The notes under the pieces were generated by a model, which was not told where the DNA came from, searched no databases, and saw only the letters and a list, made by a program, of their open reading frames with translations. Made by a program: the position numbers and the translations under genes. Shown here piece after piece: positions 35,560 through 48,309 of a stretch of 64,000 nt of DNA (positions are counted from its first letter, which is position 1; every line of letters starts with the position of its first letter). The DNA is from Paguma larvata (lineage: Eukaryota > Chordata > Mammalia > Carnivora > Viverridae), in assembly GCA_030068075.1 (NCBI GenBank), contig CM057826.1, positions 34,460,211-34,524,210 on the forward strand, in the 5' to 3' direction.

Positions 35560-35930
35560 AAGAGTGGTTTCTCAAAAAAAGATAAACACAGAATTATTAT
35601 ATGACCGGGAATTCCACTCCTAAGTACATGTCTAAAAGCAATGAAGACAGACACTCAAATTATACTTGTACTCCAATTTTAACATCAGCTCTATTCACAA
35701 GAGCCAGAGGAAGAAATGACTCAAATGTTCATCCACCGATGAATGGATAGATGAATGTGTTATATCCATACAGTGGGATGTAAATGAGCCAAAAAAAAAG
35801 TAACTAAACACTGATGTATGGTACAATTTTGATGAACCTTGAAAACATTGAAAAGGTCATAGATTGTATAACTGTTTTTATAGGAAACATCCAGAATAAG
35901 GAAATATAAATACATATATTTGTAATCAGC
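35560..35930 (+). mobile_element. Old L1 (L1M) ORF2-end fragment
   Basis: GAGTGGTTTCTCAAAAAAAG, GGGAATTCCACTCCTAAGTA, CGATGAATGGATAGATGAAT, then TGATGAACCTTGAAAACATT: the standard L1M late-ORF2 order, sense orientation, 5'-truncated. Confidence 0.85.
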
Positions 35931-35939
35931 TCTTCCTGA

Positions 35940-37826
<1,887 letters not shown>

Positions 37827-37829
37827 GAG

Positions 37830-39270
37830 AGCAGAATAAAAAGTGAGTATGACCTGTACACGAAAACATTCTAGAATAATGAGTATGGAGAAACATCCTT
37901 GTAATGGAACGTTTACAGTTACTTCTCTTTAATCGCTGCTCAAATGACTTGATGTTTCCAAAGCTTGCCTACCACTAGGAAACAGAAATAATCTAGTCTT
38001 AATATATGCATCCCCAGTCAGTTTTAGGTTTGTCGTCTTTAAAACTAAAATTCCTTTTGGGACAATGGTGTGACTGCCATATAAAAATGGCAAGAATGAA
38101 TGCTGATGGGCTCCTTCCCAAGTTTACTGGAAATCTCGAGATTTTCTTGCAACATATTTGCAAGCTGAGAAATGCTGCAGGTACATATGAAGTCGATGGG
38201 CCTACGTATAGGATTTTTTTTAATCAATACTATGATGTTTCGATTTCAAATCCAAATGGATATATTCGCAGAGTCCTTAATTCTCTACTTCTTAAATGAA
38301 AAATAAGCATATTTTGGCAATGTGGATCTGATAAATGGAAAGACTTCCTTGAAATCCTCTTTCAGGGTAATGTAGATTGGATTTCAAATGTGAGGACTGA
38401 TGATGGATGAATCTTGCTGGTTTTTTATAAAATAAAATAAGCAAAAAGATATCTTGGCAAACCCTCTGTAAAAAAAAAAAAAAGCTGACTTCTGAGATCA
38501 GTTACTGGATGCAATTTCTAAATCCCTTCAAAACTTTATTCCAAACTCTAATCTACAAAAATAAGCTATTCAATATATCTTATCTACTCTTTGATAAAAT
38601 TTAAAGGACTATTTGGATCAATTTGCATCAAGTCCCTGGCCCACGACTTACATAATTCATGAGTCCAGTGCAAATTGAAAATTTGGGGTCATTAGTTCAA
38701 AACATAAGAAAAAAAGTGCTGTTAAAGATAATAATATATAATAAATTTTACATTAAAATATTTTATTACTTATAATAGTAATAACGATAGAGGAGTAACG
38801 ACATAAATTTATAAATTTCAAAAAACAATATTTTTGTGTCATAATTATATATAAGACAATAAAGAGCAAGACTGTATTATTGTGATGTATTGATCATGTA
38901 ACTTTTCTGGCTTACTTTTCTGCAAATCCATTTCTTAGGTCATCAAAATTTATACAATTAGCAATTTCAATTTCGATTATCAAATTGTAAGTGACATCAC
39001 TTGTTTTGGCTAAGGTAAGGTTACAAATAATTTCTGATAGTTTCTGAGAAATTTTAAGAAAGATCTTACTGTTGATGCACCTATTACTGGAGCTATTTAG
39101 AATATTCTATAGATTGTGACGTTGGCATTAATTTCTGATTTAGCATTAATTTTAGTACATCTGGAGCTGATGATTCTAATGGAAAAATTTTTCAATGAAG
39201 ATTTAACTCTTTAGACAAATTAGTTTCATCTTAAACTTTCTATTTTAAGATGAAATATAGATTTTAAGAT
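37830..39270. other. HCN1: Unassigned intron 3 sequence next to the exon
   Basis: No repeat family recognised. A 97-codon plus-strand frame at 38006-38299 (opposite to HCN1) has no recognised domain or splice context. A perfect 12-bp-stem hairpin lies at 39224-39255. Confidence 0.5.
39224..39255. repeat. Perfect hairpin, 12-bp stem and 8-nt loop
   Basis: TTTCATCTTAAA, loop CTTTCTAT, TTTAAGATGAAA. AT-rich stem. Confidence 0.95.
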
Positions 39271-39279
39271 AACTATAGA

Positions 39280-39545
39280 TTAACATGCAAATTTTAAGAA
39301 ATAATAGAGAATCCATGCACCTTTCATCCCAAATATTAACATCCCGCAAAGTATGTACAATGTTGCAACCAGGGAATTGACATGGGTACAGTCCACTGAT
39401 CTCATTCATATTTCACTGACATAAGGTGTTTATTTGTGTGTGTACTTAGTTTTATACAATTTTATCGCATGTATAAGTTCGTGTATTCCTCACCACAGTC
39501 AAGATACAGAACAATTCCATCACAACAAAGATCCTTTACTCTGTC
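39280..39545 (-). mobile_element. Old L1 3' fragment (L1M-type)
   Basis: Antisense pattern: GAATCCATGCACCTTTCATC, ATATTAACATCCCGCAAAGT, TGGGTACAGTCCACTGATCT, TTTTATCGCATGTATAAGTT and CACCACAGTCAAGATACAG. Diverged; ends approximate. Confidence 0.75.
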
Positions 39546-39899
39546 TGCATATTGAATTTAATGTAAATGTATGCACTGGCATTTTAATATTACCTCTGAC
39601 ATTTCCTATAACTTGCTGAGGTTGTGCAAGAAACCAAAAGTAGTTTCATAATTATACAAAATTATACAAAAAAAATTCCTTTCTTCGCTCATCGGTTCAT
39701 TTAAAGTTTCATATGGAAATGGTGTTGTTTTCCATCAAATGTGATGAACTTTAAATTTAATCTGTATTTCTAGGCTGGCGGATATTTGCTTTGCAATGTT
39801 GCAGGAGTTTTCAAAACTGGACATTGTAAACTGTGAAGAATTCTAGTAACTCCCTGATGTGCTTTATTGCAACATCCATGTGTACTCCTTAACTTTGTA

Positions 39900-40475
39900 A
39901 TAATTTATTGACAAAGTTTATTATTTGAGTCCCACAAGCATTGTCATGGATTTAGGCAGAAGTTTTAATGTTCCCGTAGATACGCGGGGATGGGATCCTG
40001 GGACTGATAGGCAGCCACCAAGACTCCTGTCCCTGCCAGCAGGAGGGGAGCTGCTCCTATATCCCTTGGTTGCTGCTTTTGATGCTGTTGCTTTGGGGTT
40101 GTTGTTACCACCGGTAATCTGGCTCAGTTCCGGCCCGGCCACACTGGGGACACAGCATCTCAGACTGTGGAGGCAGGCAGATGTGCACCTTGGGGTCAGA
40201 CCAATTGCTTGGCGTCTGTGTTGCCCGCTGTGCCTGCGGGCCTGAACCTGTGTATGCAGAGCGGCCCCCTGCAGCTCCGTTGCTCACGGTCATGTTCATG
40301 CTCCACTGTCTCAGTGAACTTCATTTACAGAAATAAACGTACAGATGAAGTTATTGAGAATATCAAGACAGCAGCGGAGCTTTATAACAAGCACAAGCTC
40401 CTTCAGCAAAAGGGTCCCTGTGCAACTCATGCCCACGGACACACAAAGCCATCCTTGCCTTTGTCAAATTGACTC
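39900..40475 (-). pseudogene. GC-rich block, candidate processed retrocopy of unknown parent
   Basis: A sharply GC-rich interval in very AT-rich DNA. Frames of 60-106 codons lie on both strands; none is recognised. On the minus strand an AATAAA hexamer (39917-39922) follows the GC-rich part, as expected of an mRNA 3' end. However, no poly(A) run or TSD is visible, and a plus-strand frame ends with a lysine-rich helical-looking segment (40318-40426, containing TDEVIENIKTAAELYNKHK). The strand is therefore uncertain. It may instead be a decayed CpG-rich repeat. I cannot name a source gene. Confidence 0.35.
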
Positions 40476-40499
40476 TTAAATTATTAGAAAATTTTCACT

Positions 40500-40753
40500 T
40501 GTTTAAAAAATATATTGAAAATACGTAGATATTTTTTGTTCATGTTTTCATGGGACTTTCCAAAATCAAATGTGGAAAAATAGGACATGATAAAGTTTAA
40601 ATGCCCAATCTCATAAACTTTGGAACTCTATGTGGCTGCTGACAAAATAATCAGCTCCATTTGGTTGAAAGAGTTAAGTTTCTTAAAGTGAAATTCATTG
40701 TTACTTATAATAAGGTCATGTTGCCCTATCCATCCATCCATCCATCCATGTGT

Positions 40754-40804
<51 letters not shown>

Positions 40805-41800
40805 AAAAATGAGATTCAATTTTAAGAAATGAAAATTATTTGCATATTATGCTATGCATGCAGTATAATGAAAACTTCCTCAAGTTTTCATTTTGAAGAA
40901 TAAGCAAAATTCATTCCTTACATTTTTTTCACACATGAAAATACACAGCTATACTCACGAATAAACCTAAGGTTGCCCAAATTCTAGGTGTTCCAGAAAG
41001 AAGAAATGGAGTATTCGATGAACAAAGCAATGTGATCTATAAAAATCTTGGATATATATGTTACTTAAAATGACATATTAAATGTCCTGAAATTCAACTC
41101 AGTAATATACTGACGTACTAAAAATGAATTTATTGCAAACCACCTTGCCAAATAAACAAAGGGTTTAACTCCTAATATCTATTCAAAGAATGACCAAGAA
41201 AAAAAATAAGCTTGGTTTGTTTCTGACTGGCTTTAAATCTCTTCTGGGCTCCCTGGGGACTCCAGTTCCCCTGTTGTAGAGACTTCCATCTGGTACATGA
41301 TAATTTTCTCAGGTGCCCTGGCACCTACTCCTAGATTAGGGCTGGGGCCATGTCTCATTGATCATGTTAAACCCTAAATTGCATAATTCGGTGGAGACAC
41401 TAAATATTTTTAGTTGAAAACACTGTTGTTGAAAAAAAGGGCGAATAATAAAATTTTGACTCTGCTGTTAAATCTAATGCAAGATTCCCTTCCTTACACA
41501 GGGGCATAGTCATGTTGTTAAGGCATTTTGATGGATGTAGACATAATGGGAATAATTCAAAAGTCCAATGGGGTGTCCGGTAGAGACTGCATTTTAATTC
41601 TGTTTGTATTGTTTATTTCTTTGTTGTTGAGGGGAAGCAGTATGCGGAGCTGAAGAAGAGAGACTTTCAATTTCTCAGGGGAATGCAGTTAGATAATACC
41701 CAAACTAAGAATGTGTGTTTAGGTTCATTTTCATTTATCTCCTTAGGCACACACCAAACATACACACGCACTCACTCATGCACGCACGCGTGCACACAGA
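40500..41800. other. Unassigned intron sequence with tandem repeats
   Basis: Holds the CCAT/CA tandem repeats at 40728-40798. The rest is AT-rich without recognised genes or transposons. Confidence 0.5.
40728..40798. repeat. Compound (CCAT)n-(CA)n microsatellite
   Basis: About five CCAT units (40728-40749) run into TGTGTA and then about 21 CA units (40756-40798). Confidence 0.96.
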
Positions 41801-41806
41801 CAGACA

Positions 41807-41808
<2 letters not shown>

Positions 41809-41840
<32 letters not shown>
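41809..41840. repeat. (CA)n microsatellite
   Basis: Sixteen CA units preceded by CAGACAGACAGA and a GCACGCACGCGTGCAC stretch at 41779-41795. Confidence 0.95.
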
Positions 41841-41841
<1 letters not shown>

Positions 41842-41869
41842 TTTGGCTTTTTTTCCCTACAAAAAGGAT

Positions 41870-42860
41870 CATATCATATATACTTCTCTGCATTTAGCTT
41901 TATTCATGGGAAAATTCTTCCAAATAATCTAGTGTTCATATAACTATGTCATAACCCATTGTTGATTTTGTCATAGTTAGTTCTCCTATTTTTCTATTGT
42001 TTTCTAGTTTTTGCCACCACAAACTATTCTGTAATAAACAACTTTGTACATGTAACCTTTATCTCTATCAAATAGAGTCTCAGGAGTGTGTTTGTTGGGT
42101 CAAAGAGTAAAGTTTTGAATTGATTCTAAACTGTATTGCCAGAATGTTTCCAAAGGGTGTAACTTTTCCCAAAACAAGTAAAAAATCCACTTCATCACCT
42201 TTTCCAGTGAGAAATAGTGGCCCACAGTTATTTTTATTTCTATTTCTCTGACTAGGGAATTTGAGAAAGTCTTCATATACTTGTTAACCAACTGGATTTC
42301 TCACTTCTGATGAAATTCTTCTTATTCGAAGACTGAATATCAATTCTTTAACTATTTGCTTTGAATGTCTATTCCTAATTACTGTTTTCCTATTTATTTT
42401 TAATGATAAAATTTGCCATGCAAACATTTTGATTATTTTATGTAGGAAAATAAATCTGCAGTTTCCTTGTGAGCTGCTGAACTTTCTGTACTGGTTATAA
42501 AAAGATCTCCCTGAATCTGCGATTATTCATATGTAAATGTTTTTGAGATATGTTATTTTTATATTTACTTATGTTTGTATCTCTAAGTGATTATTTTTTC
42601 ATATATGGAATAAATTTCACTTTTTCATTCATTCTAAAAGAATGGTTTCTTGAGCCAGCATACAACTTTTAATGAAGTCTCTGGTCCCCAGTGACATAAA
42701 AATGCCTCCTTTGTTATAGATGGTCTCTATATACATTGATGTGTTTGTTTCTGGGCTCCATATTTTGTTCCACAGATCTATGTGACTATTTCTATGCTGA
42801 CATCATATGGTCTTAAGTTACAGTGACTTTGTAATCTATTTTAATATGTATACAAAGCAA
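41870..42860 (-). mobile_element. Old L1 (L1M) 3' region
   Basis: Antisense L1M signatures along about 1 kb: TTCTGTAATAAACAACTTTG, TGTGTTTGTTGGGTCAAAG, CTGTATTGCCAGAATGTTTC, TTTTTATTTCTATTTCTCTG, GGTTTCTTGAGCCAGCATAC, then GGGCTCCATATTTTGTTCCA and CAGTGACTTTGTAATCTATT. Highly diverged. Confidence 0.75.
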
Positions 42861-42910
42861 AGACCTTTCTCAATTCCAACAGAGATCAGGACTGGGTTAT
42901 ATGTGAAGGA

Positions 42911-42964
42911 ATTTGAACAACACCTTGTTCAAATCCACATTGTTTTCAGATTAACAATGTGGAT
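42911..42964. repeat. Two abutting perfect hairpins
   Basis: Hairpin 1: ATTTGAACAA, loop CACC, TTGTTCAAAT (42911-42934). Hairpin 2: ATCCACATTGTT, loop TTCAGATT, AACAATGTGGAT (42933-42964). The two share the bases at 42933-42934. Confidence 0.97.
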
Positions 42965-43275
42965 ACTTGATGTGATACGCAACAGGCATGGTATCTGGGA
43001 GGAAACTATGGATGAGAATAGTCACCAAACCCAGAAAATTCCTGTCTGAGCCTGCCTATCTGTCAAACTGAAGAGTTTCTCATAGAACAGCCAGTCTAAA
43101 TTACAGAGAAGATATGAAACAGAATAAGGGCTATACTGGGAAACACAGTGATGGCCAGCGTGGAGGGGTCAGAACATTTTTCAGTACAATATGGGAGGCC
43201 ACAGAAAATTTTTCAGCAGGAAATAATAAAATCTGATCTGTACTTTAAGAAGACTGATCAAGAAAAAATGTTGAA

Positions 43276-43690
43276 CACTAATTCTCAACTGAGGATGATT
43301 CTGTCACCCAGGGAACATTGTTGAATTTTTGGTTTTTATAACTGGAGGAAGTGCTGTTAATATCTAATAGGTTCAGGCTAGTGAAGCTGTTGTGTCTCCC
43401 AATTCACAGAGAAGCTCCCCCCACAGCAAAGGATTATGTGGCTTGGGGGCACCTGGTTGGCTTGGTCCATTAATTGACTGACTCTTGATTTTGGCTGAGG
43501 TCATGATCTCATGGTTCATGAGTTCAAGTCCCAAGTCAGGCTCTATGCTGACAGTACAGAGACTGCTTGAGATTCTCTCTCTCTTTTTCTTTCTACTTCT
43601 CCCCCACTCTCTCTCTCAAAAATAAATAAGTAAACATTAAAAAAAAAAAAGAATTATCTGGCCCAAATTACAGCTGTGGTGAGGTAATAG
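43276..43690 (+). mobile_element. MER5A (hAT-Charlie), interrupted by a SINE
   Basis: The left part follows MER5A: AATTCTCAACTGAGGATGAT, CCCAGGGAACATTGTTGAAT, TTTTTGGTTTTTATAACTGG, then CACAGAGAAGCTCCCCCCAC and AGCAAAGGATTATGTGGC. After the SINE it resumes with GAATTATCTGGCCCAAATTA. The SINE's TSD is copied MER5A sequence. Confidence 0.85.
43443..43650 (+). mobile_element. Feliform tRNA-Lys SINE (copy 9), inside MER5A
   Basis: Sense copy, GGGGGCACCTGGTTGGCTTG to an A12 tail. TSD AAAGRATTATSTGGC at 43428-43442 and 43648-43662 (two mismatches; the As overlap the tail). Confidence 0.94.
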
Positions 43691-43699
43691 ATGGATTTA

Positions 43700-44375
43700 A
43701 CAATGACGAGATAAAGAAAGTCCACTTAAAAGCAGTTGTGTGCTTAACGGAGGTGAAATGAAAACTGAAATAGCATAAAAGCATAAAGTATAAAACAAGA
43801 CAATCATAAATAATTTTGAGGAGATAAGGTCTATAGAATTTAGCATAAAGATTTTTACAAAATGGTAAAAGAAAAAGGAAAGTAGAATAATTCAGGAGGT
43901 TATGGAAAATTTAGAAAGATTCAAGCAATGTAGGCTTTTGATTACAGAGGAGCCTGATTAGGCATAGGGATCTCTTCTGTTATTCAAGACCAGAATCACT
44001 CTCTTTCGACACTGAATTTTGTCTATGCGCGTTGTGTCAACGAGGGCCAAGCCAGCCCTCACAGTTGAATGTCAGTATTTCCACAGCAGCCATGTGATTC
44101 AGAGGCTCCTGCTGAGAGAATCCTAAGTGGAAGAATGATATTTTATACCATTACCTCCATCCTCTTTCTCTGCTCCTACCCTCCCCACCAGCACCATCCA
44201 CCATTACAACCCCAGCTACAATAAGCTCAAGCCAGAGAGGTAGATTGACTGCTGCGATAAAACACACACATGGGGTTATCCTTGAAAAACAGTGTGAGGT
44301 AACAACATGCATGGTTCTAAACTGCTCGAAGCACCAATTATATTGGTCTAATCAATCTTGCCATCCTATTCTACC
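43700..44375. other. Unassigned intron sequence
   Basis: No gene recognised. Includes a C-rich patch at 44155-44215 and a GCGCGTTGTGTCAACGAGG stretch at 44027-44045. Confidence 0.5.
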
Positions 44376-44384
44376 TATTGCCGC

Positions 44385-44520
44385 TTGATAAATGATAATA
44401 TTGAGGTAGAGAGCATAGTGACTTGCCCAAGGTTCCAAGTTTATAAGTGGAAGATTCATTGTTTTGAACCCCAGCTGACTCTAGAGACTATACTAATAGC
44501 TACTACATAACATTGCTCTT
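44385..44520 (-). mobile_element. MIR SINE fragment
   Basis: Antisense MIR: GATAATATTGAGGTAGAGAG, GTGACTTGCCCAAGGTTCCA, then GAACCCCAGCTGACTCTAGA. Confidence 0.75.
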
Positions 44521-44667
44521 GATTTTATAAACCTGTTACATTCATAATTACAGACAAAATATTAAGGCAGAAGGACTAATTGATCGGTTCAAATCTCACA
44601 TGAAAACCCTTATTTAATGTAGCAAATTAACATCAGGCAAAGAGGAGATCTAAAGAAGGAAAAACTA

Positions 44668-44884
44668 GGGGCGTCTGGGTGGCTAAGTTGGTTACGTGTC
44701 CGACTTCGGCTCAGGTCATAATCTTGCAGTTCACGAGTTTGAGCCCCACATCGGGCTCTGTGCTGACAGCTCAGAGCTTGGATCCTGCTTCTGATTCTGT
44801 GTCTCTCTCTCTCTGCTTCTCCCCAACTCATGCGCTGTCATCTCTCTCTCTTTCTCAAAAATGGATAAATATTTAAAAAATAGG
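44668..44884 (+). mobile_element. Feliform tRNA-Lys SINE (copy 10)
   Basis: Sense copy from GGGGCGTCTGGGTGGCTAAG to an A-rich tail. TSD AGGAAAAACTA (44657-44667) against AGGAAACACTA (44885-44895), one mismatch. Confidence 0.95.
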
Positions 44885-44899
44885 AGGAAACACTAGATC

Positions 44900-46655
44900 T
44901 TATAGAGTTTGGTGAAGGTCCAAGAATGTTTCTTTTATTTATTATGTGGCTATTCTCCTTCATCTTTTAAAAAGATGACTCTTGTATTTCAGTCTACACC
45001 AATAATTATAACATGAATGGGAAGACTAGGCTCCAAGTGCGTTATCATATGATCCAAATATTACCAACTTACATATGACTCGAGTCCTATTGAAAGTAAA
45101 CAAATAAGTTACCTGTTAATTCTGATTTAATCAGGATTTCTCTTGTTTTCCTTTTAGGCAATGATTTACTAACAAATTACTCCTTATAGATTTTTTTATT
45201 ATTCAAAGAGTTTGCTCATTTAAGTCATCACTTCACTGAGGCATCACTGAATGTAATTATTTTTTTGGGGAAAACATATTGAGTCCAATTAACAAGAATA
45301 TATATAAGGAAATTTGATTATTCCATCTGGCAATTTTCATACAGAAAAAATATATTTTAGGTTTATAGTCTAGGTTAACTTAATTTATTTTCTAAGCATT
45401 TGTTTGACACAATGTTTATACAGTTACTTAATTTGGATCAGGGCTATGACAAAAAAAGAAAAGAAATGTTTATTCTAGAGTTCTTAGACCTTCTGACTTA
45501 GGACATTCAAACTCAAACTAAGACATCTAGTATTCTGCCTCAGGAATAAAAGTTCTCGGTCCATCACCTCTCATATGAACTAAAATTCTATTAATTTAGA
45601 AGGCCAAAATATCCCATTACTGAACATCTGTATGAATTCTTCTTTATCATTTGAAATCTAATACAAGCAGTAATTTAAGTAGGTAAAATCTTAGCAAAAT
45701 TGGAAATACAGAACTTGACTCAGAAATACATACATCAACAGCTAAAATATCAAATTCTGATCAGTTTCAATTTACTTCTTCAACCACTGAATAAACTTAT
45801 CATTTACATCAATTACAGCAATGTCAATCAGATAGAAAGATACATTAAGAAGTTCTCAAGACAAGGAACACAACTGAGCATAATCTTCCTGAAATCACAA
45901 GAAGCGTATCGTAACAGGTCACCAATTCCAAAGTGTATACCTTCACTTGACCATGAGTTTACTTTATCTGTACTGTAAGAGAACAGAGTCAGGGTAATAA
46001 ACGGTTGTTCTCCGTCAATTTTACAGTGCTGAAGTATGGTAACAATGGATAGACAGCAGGGGCAAGATGTGTATTGATTTGTGATTGAAATAGAACTATC
46101 CTTTTTTTTTAAGTACTCATTTGAGCATTTTGGCTTTTGGAAGTATGTCTCCTAGAATTATTAGATTTGTATATTACAAAGGGAAACATTTAAGAGACAT
46201 CTTTGAAGAGGTCTCTTAGTTGAATTCAACATTATTCGTGACTTTTTGTTATAAATCATAGTAAGTAATAATGTCAGGAGGTAGACAAGGGGTGATCAAC
46301 TCAACGAGGGCACCCTAAATTGAATTATTCAGTAGAAATGCTCTACAAGCAGTTCCTAAGGAGACTCAGGGAAAGGGCTGACAGCTATGTCGTGCGTAAG
46401 GTCAAAATGTAGATAATGAGAAGAATATTTCTTAAAAAAATATATGATGTGGTATTTCCTCCCAGTACAGTGCTTTGAAAGCAAATATTAACTCTAAAGT
46501 AGGCAAGAAGAAAGAGAGCCTGTCAAGATCGTGCTTTGATTTCCTAACTTGTCAACCTTGTTCCATTACGTTAGCACTATGTTTTTAAATGTATTAGGAA
46601 GTAATGAGTTATTTGCATTCAAATCACATGATAGAAGCTCTTGGAACCTTGAAAT
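44900..46655. other. Unassigned intron sequence
   Basis: About 1.75 kb without a recognised gene or repeat. A 92-codon frame at 45700-45978 has no motif I know. Confidence 0.5.
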
Positions 46656-46674
46656 ACGTATTTGTATTTTTTGA

Positions 46675-46883
46675 ATTTTTTTTTTATTTCAGAGAGAGAG
46701 AGAGAGAGAGAGCACGTGGGATAGGGGCAGAGGGAATGAGAGAGAGAGAATCCAAAGGAGACTCCAAGCTCAGCATGGAGCCCAATGTGGGGCCTACTCT
46801 CTGGACCCCAGGATCATGACCTGAGCTGAAATCAAGAGTTGGACCCTCGGCTGACTGAACCACCCAAGCCCCACCCAAGCGCC
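46675..46883 (-). mobile_element. Feliform tRNA-Lys SINE (copy 11)
   Basis: Antisense copy with pure (GA)n. A short duplication near its head end (CCACCCAAGCCCCACCCAAG, about 46860-46879). TSD TGTATTTTTTGA (46663-46674) against TGTATTCTTGA (46884-46894). Confidence 0.93.
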
Positions 46884-47331
46884 TGTATTCTTGATAGCAT
46901 TATCTCCAAATAATTTTAAATGCCATGATTTCTAGCAATGACACTTTAAAAAATAATATACAATTACATATATTTTTCAGCTGGATAAATGTATTTATTT
47001 TTCTTATTTGTAACTGTTATGATCTAATTTCAAACATTTGTACCTCTGACATCAATTCTTTTGCATTACAGAAGGATTCAAATAGTTTTTAGAAATAAAA
47101 TATAAAATTACTGCCTTACTAGATTACTGTTGCCATAAAAAGAATGATGCTTTGTCATTTTAAGTTCTAGACTTGTTCCCTGGATAATTAATCTCTCAAA
47201 TTCTAAATATATGTTTTCCTGCTTCCGTAGCATGATAAAATACAAAATCTGCATTGAGAGATTTATAAATTAAAATTTAGTGATGGTTGGGATTATGGAT
47301 ATTTTCTCTCATATTTCTTTAGCACTGGTAC

Positions 47332-47361
47332 ATTTTATTTTATTTTATTTTATTTTATTTT
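47332..47361. repeat. (TTTTA)n microsatellite
   Basis: Six TTTTA units followed by AAAAATAAAC. Confidence 0.93.
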
Positions 47362-47577
47362 AAAAAATAAACATATAAAAATTATTTTTTAACTTGGTCG
47401 GTCTATTAGCCCAATTTTTTATACTAAAAGTTAATTAATACATCTTATTGAAAGGCCACAAATCAGATATTATTTCAAGATTTTAAGTGTGATTTTTCTA
47501 TAATTAGTACTTTGAGCAAACTACTTTCATTGCTTGCTTGTACAAGTAAATAGAAGCAAATATATTTTATTTTATTT

Positions 47578-47776
47578 TCATTTTTTAATGTTTATTTCTT
47601 TGAGAGAGAGAGTGTGTGTGTGTGAGCAGGGGAGGGGCAAAGAGAGTGTGAGACCCAGAATGTGAAGTAGGCTCCAGGCTCTGAGCAGTCACCACAGAGC
47701 CCAATGCAGAACCCATGAACCCTAATTCAAGACCAAAGCCGAAGTCGGAAGCTTAACTGACTAAGCCAGGCATCCC
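47578..47776 (-). mobile_element. Feliform tRNA-Lys SINE (copy 12), in the tail of copy 13
   Basis: Antisense copy with a GTGTGTGTGTGTG insertion after the GA stretch and a damaged head (GCCAGGCATCCC). It lies between the outer TSD of copy 13 and the body of copy 13. Confidence 0.92.
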
Positions 47777-47796
47777 TTATTATATTTTAACTTTGT

Positions 47797-48007
47797 TAAA
47801 AATTTTTTTCATGTTTATTTTTGAGAGAGAGAGAAAGAGAGAGAGAGCAGGAGAGGGGCAGAGAAAGAGGGAAAGAGAAAATCTGAAGCAGGCTCCAGGT
47901 TCTGAGCCATTTGCACCGGTTCGACGTAGGGCGCAAACTTACAAACCGTGAGAACATGACCTAAGCCGAAGTTGGATGGTTAACTGACTGAACCACCCAG
48001 GTGTCCC
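47797..48007 (-). mobile_element. Feliform tRNA-Lys SINE (copy 13)
   Basis: Antisense copy with a complete head (CCACCCAGGTGTCCC). Its TSD AGCAAATATATTTTA is found at 48008-48022 and, on the far side of copy 12, at 47555-47569, a perfect 15-bp match. Confidence 0.94.
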
Positions 48008-48139
48008 AGCAAATATATTTTAAATATTTTTGCCATATATCTATCCATAAACATATTTTTATATAATCTTAAACATAAAGGAACAATGGAAGAGATTAGC
48101 ATACACTGAGTTATTTACTTCTTACGAGGTACTATTCTA

Positions 48140-48305
48140 CGAACTCATTGCTCCTCATAAAATTCTTGAAACCTGATATTGTTTACAGGTAAGAGATGCA
48201 AGGTTAGAAAAATTAAGAAACTTGCTCGAAGTCACACACACTTGTCAGCACCAAAGCTGGAATCGAAACATTGATCTGTTTGAACTACAGTATAAACTGT
48301 CTCCA
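48140..48305 (-). mobile_element. MIR SINE fragment
   Basis: Antisense MIR: CTCATTGCTCCTCATAAAAT, AAGAAACTTGCTCGAAGTCA, then CCAAAGCTGGAATCGAAACA. Confidence 0.75.
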
Positions 48306-48309
48306 TTCC

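Noticed and set aside
38006..38299. 97-codon frame on the plus strand beside HCN1 exon 4
   Set aside because: Opposite to the gene, with no family resemblance; consistent with chance. A protein search would settle it.
40628..40819. Cys-Val repeat frame on the minus strand
   Set aside because: Translation of the (CA)n microsatellite.
41683..41943. His-Thr repeat frames on the plus strand
   Set aside because: Translation of a (CA)n microsatellite and flanking old L1.
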